Source: Candidatus Heimdallarchaeota archaeon
Lineage (GTDB): Archaea > Asgardarchaeota > Heimdallarchaeia > Heimdallarchaeales > Kariarchaeaceae
Assembly: GCA_029882335.1 (NCBI GenBank)
Contig: JAOUKW010000265.1
Coordinates: 1 to 5,800, forward strand
Length of the DNA stretch: 5,800 nucleotides
Direction: 5' to 3'
The translations under genes were made by a program, and so were the position numbers. This document shows, piece after piece, positions 1 through 5,800 of the stretch. Every line of letters begins with the position of its first letter. The first letter of the stretch is position 1. The notes below the pieces were generated by a model that saw only the letters and a list, made by a program, of their open reading frames with translations, had not been told where the DNA came from and did no database searches.

Positions 1-565
1 ACATTTTTCTCAGTGTATCCAAAATAGAAGTTGGAAAAATTGAGCTGGTTAATGAATTACTAAAGGATAATATTTTATCCAGCAAATTGCCTTTACTCTG
101 ATTGATTTCATCAACTAACCTGTCAAAATCATTTTCAACATTACTTGATAAAAATTTGAGTTCCTCTAAAATTGGTTTTTTTGCAATTGATGAGCCAATA
201 GTACCTTCACATACTGAACAGAGTGTTTTACCATCTTTGGTCTTAAATACTGAAATATGACAGACTTTGATATTTTCAAATACATTCTCGAATTTTACTT
301 GATTATCTGTATACATATCAGAACTTATAGTCGTAGATATCGGAGATGAAAAACTTCTTTTCCTAAATGTTGGTCTTTCTATGAGTTGAGATGCACCGCA
401 TTCTCTACAGAGTGAAAAATCACCTATCGCACAACCACAATATCCACATGTTAGTTTATTATACAATTCTAGTGATTCATTCGTTGTACTTGCCACTGGC
501 AATCCACATTCTTTACATATTGATTCGTTACCAATGGGGCTCCCACATCCGTTACAAGTTACCAT
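1..565 (-). CDS. Multi-zinc-ribbon protein, N-terminal part (cut by left window edge)
   Basis: The frame is open from an ATG at 565 to base 1 with no stop, giving 188 residues of a longer protein. Residues 4-20 hold a zinc ribbon C4-x2-C7-x9-C17-x2-C20. A second copy has the same spacing at C40, C43, C53 and C56, and both share a pattern C-x2-C-G-x2-I-G-x2-S-x-C-[K/R]-E-C-G, so they look like an internal duplication (double zinc ribbon). A third possible metal site uses C102, H103, C116 and C119. After about residue 125 the sequence is Cys-free and probably helical. No signal peptide or membrane segment is visible, so the protein is probably cytoplasmic. Double zinc ribbons of this kind are common in archaea and usually act in protein or nucleic-acid binding; the exact function is unknown. 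The gene is divergent from the TPR gene, and a good TATA-like box lies 40 bases upstream. Codon use and the conserved Cys pattern make it a real gene. Confidence 0.85.
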   Translation of the reverse strand, partial: MVTCNGCGSPIGNESICKECGLPVASTTNESLELYNKLTCGYCGCAIGDFSLCRECGASQLIERPTFRKRSFSSPISTTISSDMYTDNQVKFENVFENIKVCHISVFKTKDGKTLCSVCEGTIGSSIAKKPILEELKFLSSNVENDFDRLVDEINQSKGNLLDKILSFSNSLTSSIFPTSILDTLRKM

Positions 566-605
566 CAGAATATTATTGAGTTATAGGGAATATTAGTTTA
601 TCTAG

Positions 606-613
606 CTTATAAA
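606..613 (-). promoter_or_regulatory. Candidate archaeal TATA box for the zinc-ribbon gene
   Basis: On the minus strand this reads TTTATAAG, close to the archaeal TATA consensus, preceded by the A-rich stretch CAAAAATAA that could serve as a BRE. It lies 40 bases before the ATG at 565. Archaeal spacing of about 25 bases from TATA box to start would put transcription initiation near 582-586 and leave a short leader of about 20 bases. No Shine-Dalgarno-like sequence precedes the ATG. The match could still be chance in such AT-rich DNA. Confidence 0.5.
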
Positions 614-657
614 TTATTTTTGTAAAAATATCGACAAATTTTACATTAAAAGATCAT

Positions 658-680
658 ATTTTTTATACAAATTTAATAAT
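658..680 (+). promoter_or_regulatory. Possible TATA region for the TPR gene (poorly defined)
   Basis: The plus strand carries two overlapping TATA-like strings here, TTTTATAC near 661-668 and TTTAATAA at 672-679. Either would place transcription initiation at about 690-705, roughly 30-40 bases before the ATG at 733. No Shine-Dalgarno-like purine tract precedes that ATG. The whole interval 566-732 is extremely AT-rich, so the box cannot be fixed by eye. Apart from this and the minus-strand box I see nothing else in the interval. Confidence 0.25.
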
Positions 681-732
681 TAATACTTGATCTAAAATAA
701 CAATTATCAAACCATTTTGGTATCACACAATA

Positions 733-2586
733 ATGAGTAATGTATCTCTTGTTCAGATAAAGGAATTAATCGATCAAGGGAGGTTATTAGAGGCCAAAGA
801 AAATTTAGATAATTATTCAGACACGAAAGACCCTAATGTGTGGTTACTTCAATCAACTCTGAATATTAATTATAATCAACCTCAAATTGCATTGCAATAT
901 GCAAATAGAGCATTTATACAAAGTCAACAACAAGGGGATGTTGATCTTGAATTTTCTTCTACAGTCACCATTGCTTTATACCTATATTCAATGAAAAATC
1001 TGGACGAAGCTCTTAAAGAGGCAAAAAAAGCTGAAAAGCTATTTTCCTCTCTATTAAAACCAGATAATTTGGATATATCATGGAATAGTACTCTTACTAA
1101 TTTATTAGGTAATATATATCGTGAAAAATTTCAATTCCAAAAATCATTGACATATTACAATAAGTTCTTAAAATTACAGGATAACAAGAATAAACTAGCT
1201 ATAGCAAAGACAAACAATAACATTGGTATTACCTATTGGTATCGAGGATTATATGACAAAGCAATTGAATTTTATAAAAATAGTATTCAACTCTTCAGTT
1301 CTTTAAATGAAATCAATGAGTTAGGTTCAGTTATGAATAATTTAGGTATTTTATATTATTCCCTTGGAGATATGAATGAAGCATTAAATTATCTAGTTCG
1401 TAGTATGGAGCTATTTAGATCAACGAGTAATAAACAAAAGATAGCATTTAATTTAATTAGTATAGGTAATGTATATCATTCTAACGGCAATATTGAAAGT
1501 GCAAAACAATATTATGAAAATAGTCTTGAATTACTGAATGAAACCAAATCTAATACTGATATTGCTACTGCATTAAATAATATTGGAATTAGTTATAAAT
1601 TTCAGGGAGAGCTAGATATTGCCTTGGAATACTATATTAATAGTTTGAATTTGTTTGAAAAAGAGAAAAATACTTTTGGAACAGCCCAAGCTCAAAATAA
1701 TATTGGTGTAATCTTTGAAGAAAAAGGCGATTTGGAAACTGCATTAGAGTTCTATCATGAAGCAGAACAATTACATAAAAAAATCGGGAGTAAACCAAAT
1801 CGTGCAGGAACACTTGGAAATATAGGTCATATTATGTACCTCATGAAGGAATATGAAAAAGCGATCCTATATATGGAGGAAAGTTATACCATTTTGGATA
1901 AAATTGGCAATGACATCAATACATCAATTATTGTTTTTGATTTAATTATGGTAAATCTGAAATTAAATCAAAAATCTGCAGATATTTATATTAATAAACT
2001 TGAAGAATTGGATAAACGAACCAATAATCCATATATTAAACAACGTTTAAAATTAATACAAGCTTTAAAATTAAAATCTTCTCAAAGAATGATTTCAAAA
2101 GTAGAAGCTCAAAAATTATTAAATGAAATAGTAAGTGAAGAAATTTTACTTCACTCGATATCAATTATTGCCATGTTAAATCTCTGTGAAATATATATCG
2201 ATGAATATAAACTCTACCAACATCAGGCAGTTCTTGATGATATACTATCGATCTCACAAAAAATATCCCTAATCGCACAAAAACAAAATTCATATTCAAT
2301 GTTGATAGAATCTTATATACTTCAATCTAAGATCAATTTTATCTCTGGAGATATCCAAAGTGCTGATGAGTTGATAAAACTAGGATTTAATATTGCAGAG
2401 AAAAATAATTTATCTTATTATAAAGGTGTACTTGAGCATGAGCAGAATGTATTTCACCAACAACTTCAACTCTATACCAAATTAGTAGAAGCAGGAGAGT
2501 CTATGACTAATAGACTAAATGAATTGGATATCAAAAGTTATTTAGATAGAATGATTAGATTATCAAGAGATTATTCTGATTCTTAG
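733..2586 (+). CDS. Tetratricopeptide repeat protein, 617 residues
   Basis: This is a large, probably cytoplasmic protein-interaction scaffold. It has no signal peptide or membrane segment and no recognisable enzymatic domain. The core is a run of TPRs of the 40-residue (kinesin light chain/LGN) type. The helix-A motif N-N-[I/L]-G-I/V recurs with its glycine at residues 165, 205, 245, 285, 325 and 365, an exact 40-residue period. A less regular repeat precedes it at about 117-150 (G126). Helix-B signatures such as Y-x-K-A-I-E-F-Y and A-L-E-Y-Y follow each one. Residues 1-110 look like degenerate TPR-like helices, and residues 395-617 are helical without clear repeats. The ATG at 733 is the first in frame after the AT-rich intergenic region and has no Shine-Dalgarno sequence. 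The gene is divergent from the zinc-ribbon gene and convergent with the longin-like gene, so it is probably transcribed alone. TPR proteins of this kind are abundant in Asgard and some other archaea. Binding partner and role are unknown. Confidence 0.93.
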   Translation: MSNVSLVQIKELIDQGRLLEAKENLDNYSDTKDPNVWLLQSTLNINYNQPQIALQYANRAFIQSQQQGDVDLEFSSTVTIALYLYSMKNLDEALKEAKKAEKLFSSLLKPDNLDISWNSTLTNLLGNIYREKFQFQKSLTYYNKFLKLQDNKNKLAIAKTNNNIGITYWYRGLYDKAIEFYKNSIQLFSSLNEINELGSVMNNLGILYYSLGDMNEALNYLVRSMELFRSTSNKQKIAFNLISIGNVYHSNGNIESAKQYYENSLELLNETKSNTDIATALNNIGISYKFQGELDIALEYYINSLNLFEKEKNTFGTAQAQNNIGVIFEEKGDLETALEFYHEAEQLHKKIGSKPNRAGTLGNIGHIMYLMKEYEKAILYMEESYTILDKIGNDINTSIIVFDLIMVNLKLNQKSADIYINKLEELDKRTNNPYIKQRLKLIQALKLKSSQRMISKVEAQKLLNEIVSEEILLHSISIIAMLNLCEIYIDEYKLYQHQAVLDDILSISQKISLIAQKQNSYSMLIESYILQSKINFISGDIQSADELIKLGFNIAEKNNLSYYKGVLEHEQNVFHQQLQLYTKLVEAGESMTNRLNELDIKSYLDRMIRLSRDYSDS

Positions 2587-2587
2587 T

Positions 2588-3004
2588 TTACCCATTGATA
2601 TAACCATTTTTACTCAGAATTAAATCAATTCGTGATTCCATTTTGTCCATTTTTTGATACTCTAAAGCAGCAATGCTGTTTGGATTACCCATTGTTTCAT
2701 ATGTCAATTGATTAATTTGTCTTAACATTTCTCTAATTTTTACACTAGTATTGTTTGAAGTAATAGCACAGGAAATATAGTTATGATTGGTGATAATTTC
2801 AATATTAGAATTTGGTTCAGTCAACATTTCCTGTTTGAGAATTCGTTTTATTTCAGACATGCTTACTTTACCGGAAGAACCAAGGGATACAACAGCTGAA
2901 ATCAATTGTGGATCTACATCCTTTTCTGATTTATCATAATTTTTATTAATAAAACATGGTCCATTTGGAGAAACTACAAATATCTGTTTTAACAATTCAT
3001 CCAC
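2588..3004 (-). CDS. Small longin/roadblock-like protein, 138 residues (tentative fold)
   Basis: The start is a GTG at 3004. A TAG lies in frame at 3014-3016, only three codons upstream, so no earlier start is possible. The N-terminus (residues 6-20) reads as strand-turn-strand with an N-G turn (IFVVSPNGPCFIN), followed by D-P-Q-L-I-S-A-V-V-S as the start of a helix. Later come a strand pair at about 67-82 (NIEIITNHNYISCAIT) and a long helix at about 87-106. That order resembles the N-terminal beta-hairpin, helix, strands and helix of the longin/roadblock-like domains that are expanded in Asgard archaea, where related folds regulate small GTPases and membrane traffic. I assign it by pattern, not by alignment. 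The last 30 residues form an extra, probably helical tail. No membrane segment is seen, and no GTPase gene is adjacent. A distinct uncharacterised alpha/beta protein is the main alternative. The gene ends one base from the TPR stop codon. Confidence 0.85.
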   Translation of the reverse strand: MDELLKQIFVVSPNGPCFINKNYDKSEKDVDPQLISAVVSLGSSGKVSMSEIKRILKQEMLTEPNSNIEIITNHNYISCAITSNNTSVKIREMLRQINQLTYETMGNPNSIAALEYQKMDKMESRIDLILSKNGYING

Positions 3005-3037
3005 ACCGTTACTCTAACATCAAGATATTCGTGTTTG

Positions 3038-3045
3038 TATTTAAA
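3038..3045 (-). promoter_or_regulatory. Candidate archaeal TATA box for the longin-like gene
   Basis: On the minus strand this reads TTTAAATA, inside CTTTAAATA, a good archaeal TATA match. It sits 33 bases upstream of the GTG at 3004, so transcription would begin only about 10 bases before the start codon. That fits a short-leader or nearly leaderless mRNA and the lack of a strong Shine-Dalgarno sequence. It suggests the gene has its own promoter and does not rely on read-through from the ATPase operon upstream. Confidence 0.45.
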
Positions 3046-3110
3046 GCTAGATTATAATTGATATATTATATGGATATTACAATTTTTGTAAATTAATAGA
3101 AGGCTTAATT

Positions 3111-3130
3111 TTAGAATAAATAAAATAAAA
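3111..3130 (-). terminator. Possible T-rich terminator of the ATPase operon
   Basis: On the minus strand this stretch reads TTTTATTTTATTTATTCTAA and begins 33 bases after the BrxL-like stop codon. Archaeal RNA polymerase commonly terminates at U-rich tracts without a hairpin, and I see no strong stem here. In DNA this rich in A and T such tracts arise often, so this is only a candidate. The rest of the 159-base gap 3005-3163 shows only the TATA-like box of the next gene and no coding remnant. Confidence 0.3.
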
Positions 3131-3163
3131 TTGGTTTGAATAAGTAATCTATATTAAATAATC

Positions 3164-4576
3164 TTATATTTGAGCAAATAATGAAAACTCTTTAAATTCG
3201 TCTGGTTCTTGATAATTTAACTGATCATATACATTTTGTCTAAGATGGGTAGCAATTTTTAAGCATAAATTAATATCATGCTTATCGATTTCAACTCCAG
3301 GATATAGAATTTTTATTAAACCAGAAGTAATATTCATTACTGCTTTTTCATTTCTAATATTTAATAAATTTGTTTCAACTTCATTCCATCTAAATGAAGG
3401 ATGGTCCCATTTTCTAAGATTGTGAAATGCTTCTCCAATATAATTACTCATTAAACCTTTTTGATCCGTAAAGGCGATGTCTGTTTGAGCTATTTTAGGA
3501 ATTTCCCAACCAGGGATCATACCTTGTATTCTATCTATAAATGCAGTATCTCTAAATGAGTGTGGCAATTCTCGAACAAAATCCTCAAATTTCGGTCGAC
3601 TTTCCTTTACCTGTATATTACCAATAAATACAATCGATGCATCTTCATTAATTTCTTTAGTACCTCGAGTGACATTACCTCCTTCCATATAATCTTTTAA
3701 CAATCCGATCATTTCGAAATCTTTACTTTTACCAAAATCAGCCCCGGTGACTTCATCAAAAATTATTACATCCGCTGTTGACACCAAACCGGGAGTACCC
3801 GATACTTGATCAAAAGCAAACTTCGCAGGTGTAATTGATGACCCTGAGATAACATGACTATAACTACTATGATTTCTTAATTGATAGGTTTTTCCGGTAC
3901 TTTTAGGACCAAATTCTGCCATAACTTGATTTTTTGAGACCAATGGAATCATTCTTGCAATAATAAGTAATTGTTGTCTCTTGGTGAAGTTTATTGGATT
4001 TAGACCAAAACTGATTATCAAAGTTGATAACCACTGATCCAAAGTTGTAAAATTTGCTCGAGCTTCAAAAAATTCCTTTCTATCAAAAGAACCAATTTGA
4101 AAAGGATTGAAATCAACTAAATCCAAAGGATAAGTTTTATTTGTCGGATTGTTCTTTATTTTACCCAATCCCCACATTCCTGTTGTGAGTAATGCAGGAT
4201 AATAATTAGTAAATTCATTTTTTATCTGAATTCGATCTTTTAACAGTGGAATAGTTGCTGTATATTGTCTGGAAGAAACATCAACTTTTACCTTGAATTT
4301 TTGTAAAATCTTTATCTCTCCATCTTCAAGTAATCTATGTTTTAATAATTCGGATGAGTTATTTTCAGGATAATTATCATACACAAATTTTTTCGCCTCA
4401 GCAATTGCGGTTACTTCTTCAGCATATTTTTGTAAAAATGTGCTTAAAATAAATTCTGCAACATATCTAGGTAAAAAATTTAATCCAGCAATTCTCATAA
4501 GATCTTTTTTAATTACATTTCCAATAAAGCTAGCTTCTATTAGTCCATCAACTGCAATCTCTTCCATATTACCCAT
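3164..4576 (-). CDS. brxL-like: BrxL-like AAA+ ATPase lacking the Lon-like C-terminal domain
   Basis: With the preferred ATG at 4576 the protein has 470 residues. Residues 10-170 match the BrxL N-terminal region, including V-I-K-K-D-L, Y-Y-P-A-L-L-T-T-G-M-W-G and F-N-P-F-Q-I. Next comes F-T-K-R-Q-Q-L-L-I-I-A-R-M-I-P-L and the AAA+ core: Walker A GPKSTGKT (223-230, K229), Walker B IIFDEV (271-276, D274/E275), sensor-1 VFIGN (N320) and the family hallmark DTAFIDRIQGMIPGWEIP (343-360), whose Arg349 may act in trans. A helical lid follows (about 415-455), then the protein stops. BrxL proteins of BREX phage-defence systems form MCM-like DNA-binding rings, and the long forms (about 680 residues) carry a further Lon-protease-like domain that is absent here. 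No BREX partners are visible. The gene follows an SMC-like ATPase by 11 bases. An alternative ATG at 4627 would overlap that gene by 40 bases, but it lacks a good ribosome binding site and adds 17 residues unlike the family. Likely role: ATP-driven DNA binding or remodelling, possibly in defence. Confidence 0.88.
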   Translation of the reverse strand: MGNMEEIAVDGLIEASFIGNVIKKDLMRIAGLNFLPRYVAEFILSTFLQKYAEEVTAIAEAKKFVYDNYPENNSSELLKHRLLEDGEIKILQKFKVKVDVSSRQYTATIPLLKDRIQIKNEFTNYYPALLTTGMWGLGKIKNNPTNKTYPLDLVDFNPFQIGSFDRKEFFEARANFTTLDQWLSTLIISFGLNPINFTKRQQLLIIARMIPLVSKNQVMAEFGPKSTGKTYQLRNHSSYSHVISGSSITPAKFAFDQVSGTPGLVSTADVIIFDEVTGADFGKSKDFEMIGLLKDYMEGGNVTRGTKEINEDASIVFIGNIQVKESRPKFEDFVRELPHSFRDTAFIDRIQGMIPGWEIPKIAQTDIAFTDQKGLMSNYIGEAFHNLRKWDHPSFRWNEVETNLLNIRNEKAVMNITSGLIKILYPGVEIDKHDINLCLKIATHLRQNVYDQLNYQEPDEFKEFSLFAQI

Positions 4577-4583
4577 ATAATAA

Positions 4584-4589
4584 CCCCTT
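4584..4589 (-). promoter_or_regulatory. Shine-Dalgarno-like site deciding the BrxL-like start
   Basis: The minus strand reads AAGGGG seven bases before the ATG at 4576, and the site overlaps the TAA stop codon of the upstream SMC-like gene. It is a partial match to the archaeal anti-Shine-Dalgarno sequence. The alternative ATG at 4627 has only a distant, weak GTGAG. The position suggests coupled translation of the two ATPases from one mRNA. Confidence 0.5.
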
Positions 4590-5800
4590 AACCAAACATC
4601 ATGGCACTTCTGTGTTGTGATATACATTCTTTTAACTCACAAGTGGGTGAAAATGTAAATGATTTAAAAGAAACTTTACAAATCCCACACTGATAATCTC
4701 TACCATCAATAATATCATATGATGAAGTTATTGATTTGGGTTTTTTCTTCCTAGATGGTGGTAATTCGAACTCGAGAACACTATTAGGTGTTGGTTTAAT
4801 TTTTTTAATTTCCTTACTCGAAATTATACCTGAATGCTTGGGAATATTTATTTCAGTAAAGTTATTTGATGTTAAATTCTCAAATTTGACGATATTGATG
4901 TTTTTAAAATTTTCTTCCTGAATGAAATGAACAAATTCTGCATCTGCAGTGGTAATTAACATTTGTGTACTTGGATTATTATCAGAGTAGCTATTCAGAA
5001 AATGAATGAAATTTTTCTTTCTATCTGAATCCAAATATTGTGTTGGTTCATCCAATCCAATCCATTTAAACTTTGAATTCTCCAACAATTGTGAGGTCAC
5101 TGCAAAAAATAATGATAATACCAAGCTGACTTGTTCACCATTACTAAATAATGCTTTAGGTGCTCCAGAATTACTTTTATTCGTACCTACTACTATTTCA
5201 ACTTTTAATTTACCTCTTAGATACCGAATGTTTAAATCAAGATATTCCAAAGAATCATGCCCACCAAGTTCTAAAAAGTGATTTTTTACACTTTGTTTTA
5301 TATTGTTAATAGTATCATTTGTAATTTTTTCAGTTGCTTTTTGCAAACCTTTGTATGAATCCTTCAGTAAGTTTTCGAATTCATGTATTCCTTCCAATTG
5401 ATATTTAATATCATATAGTTGGTTTTCTGTGGTTTCTATGAGTTTTTTATTTTTAGACCAGCGATCTTGGATCAATTCTAATTTATCAAAATACGATCGT
5501 AATATATCTAACTCCTGAGTAATTACCAAAATTTCATTGATTTGTTTTTCTATTTCTTCAACTTTTTGTTTATTATTTCTTGTTGTATCTCCTATAATAT
5601 CCTTAATTTCATCAATGGATTTTTCAAGAATTTTTGTAGTCAATCCCATCTCTTGTAGAAATTTATCTAGATTTTGAATTTGCGTGTTGGTAGAGTTCAG
5701 CAGTGTATCATATTTAATTTTAGAAGATTTATATTCTTGCTCATTTTTTGTAATTTCTAAATCTAAACTGTTTAATACTTTCTTCTGATTATCGTATTTT
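4588..5800 (-). CDS. SMC/Rad50-like coiled-coil ATPase, C-terminal part with zinc finger (cut by right window edge)
   Basis: The frame stays open through base 5800, so the true start lies outside the window and 403 residues are visible. An internal ATG at 5649 lies inside continuous coiled coil and is not a credible start. Numbered from the Met at 5649, the coil continues to about residue 125. The C-terminal ABC-type ATPase lobe follows: signature motif FSNGEQ (168-173), Walker B WIGLDEP (196-202, D200/E201), D-loop YLD (205-207) and an H-loop-position strand MLITTAD (230-236), which has Ala-Asp where many family members have His-Asp. A basic, proline-containing linker (about 280-310) leads to a likely zinc site C321-x2-C324-x12-C337-x4-C342-x3-H346. 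SMC, Rad50 and RecF-type ATPases bind DNA and work in repair, chromosome structure or defence, with Walker A in the N-terminal lobe, here not visible. The gene precedes and is probably co-transcribed with the BrxL-like ATPase. I cannot name the subfamily. Confidence 0.88.
   Translation of the reverse strand, partial: KYDNQKKVLNSLDLEITKNEQEYKSSKIKYDTLLNSTNTQIQNLDKFLQEMGLTTKILEKSIDEIKDIIGDTTRNNKQKVEEIEKQINEILVITQELDILRSYFDKLELIQDRWSKNKKLIETTENQLYDIKYQLEGIHEFENLLKDSYKGLQKATEKITNDTINNIKQSVKNHFLELGGHDSLEYLDLNIRYLRGKLKVEIVVGTNKSNSGAPKALFSNGEQVSLVLSLFFAVTSQLLENSKFKWIGLDEPTQYLDSDRKKNFIHFLNSYSDNNPSTQMLITTADAEFVHFIQEENFKNINIVKFENLTSNNFTEINIPKHSGIISSKEIKKIKPTPNSVLEFELPPSRKKKPKSITSSYDIIDGRDYQCGICKVSFKSFTFSPTCELKECISQHRSAMMFG

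Noticed and set aside
391..579. Plus-strand 62-codon frame
   Set aside because: It lies antisense to the zinc-ribbon gene, whose Cys pattern is clearly genuine. The translated product is low-complexity Ile/Tyr/His-rich and resembles nothing.
651..693. Inverted repeat AGATCA / TGATCT with a 31-base spacer between the divergent genes, as a possible operator
   Set aside because: The arms are only six bases and do not extend on either side, and the spacer is long. It is likely chance in AT-rich DNA.
3164..4576. Reading the AAA+ protein as an MCM replicative helicase or a Lon protease
   Set aside because: The D-T-A-F-I-D-R-I-x-G-M-I-P-G-W-E-I-P block and the N-terminal region are BrxL hallmarks. 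There is no MCM zinc domain or pre-sensor-1 pattern and no Lon protease domain.
4736..4921. Plus-strand 61-codon frame with a hydrophobic stretch that could suggest a membrane peptide
   Set aside because: It is antisense to the SMC-like gene. The hydrophobic residues come from reading A-rich Lys/Glu/Asn codons on the opposite strand. No promoter or ribosome site is seen.
5006..5281. Plus-strand 91-codon frame
   Set aside because: It is antisense to the conserved signature and Walker B region of the SMC-like gene, which fully explains the open frame.
5647..5649. ATG at 5649 as the start of the SMC-like gene
   Set aside because: The same frame continues without a stop to base 5800 as charged coiled coil, and an N-terminal Walker A lobe is required upstream.
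1..5800. CRISPR arrays, tRNA or rRNA genes, insertion sequences
   Set aside because: I saw no spaced direct repeats, cloverleaf-like sequence, rRNA core motifs, transposase motifs or terminal inverted repeats. The only periodicity is the TPR coding repeat.

Overview
The window looks archaeal. It is strongly AT-rich and its genes are short and dense. Leading genes lack a clear ribosome binding site but have TTTATA/TTTAAA boxes a few tens of bases upstream. The proteins include double zinc ribbons, long kinesin-light-chain-type TPR arrays and a small longin/roadblock-like protein. That last combination is common in Asgard archaea (Loki-, Thor- and Heimdallarchaeia). I infer an Asgard or related archaeon, with moderate to low confidence, because no rRNA or other marker gene is present.

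Layout, left to right. Positions 1-565 (minus strand) hold the N-terminal 188 residues of a multi-zinc-ribbon protein that runs off the left edge. Positions 566-732 are a divergent intergenic region. Positions 733-2586 (plus) encode a 617-residue TPR protein with at least six repeats at an exact 40-residue period. Positions 2588-3004 (minus) encode a 138-residue longin-like protein that converges on the TPR gene with one base between the stop codons. Positions 3005-3163 are intergenic, with a TATA-like box for the longin-like gene and a T-rich tract that may end the upstream operon. Positions 3164-4576 (minus) encode a BrxL-type AAA+ ATPase that stops before the Lon-protease-like domain found in long BrxL proteins. 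Positions 4588-5800 (minus) hold the C-terminal 403 residues of an SMC/Rad50-like coiled-coil ATPase with a C-terminal zinc finger; its beginning lies beyond the right edge.

The most notable part is the right half. The SMC-like ATPase and the BrxL-like ATPase are on the same strand, separated by about 11 bases, and appear co-transcribed and translationally linked. BrxL is known as the MCM-like, DNA-binding AAA+ factor of BREX phage defence, normally found with BrxA, BrxB, BrxC, PglX and PglZ. Here the visible partner is instead a DNA-repair-type coiled-coil ATPase with a zinc finger, and the usual C-terminal Lon-like domain is absent. I infer a candidate compact DNA-targeting defence or genome-maintenance module of two or more genes. 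The remaining genes look like Asgard-type protein-interaction or signalling components, and nothing in the sequence links them functionally to the ATPase pair.
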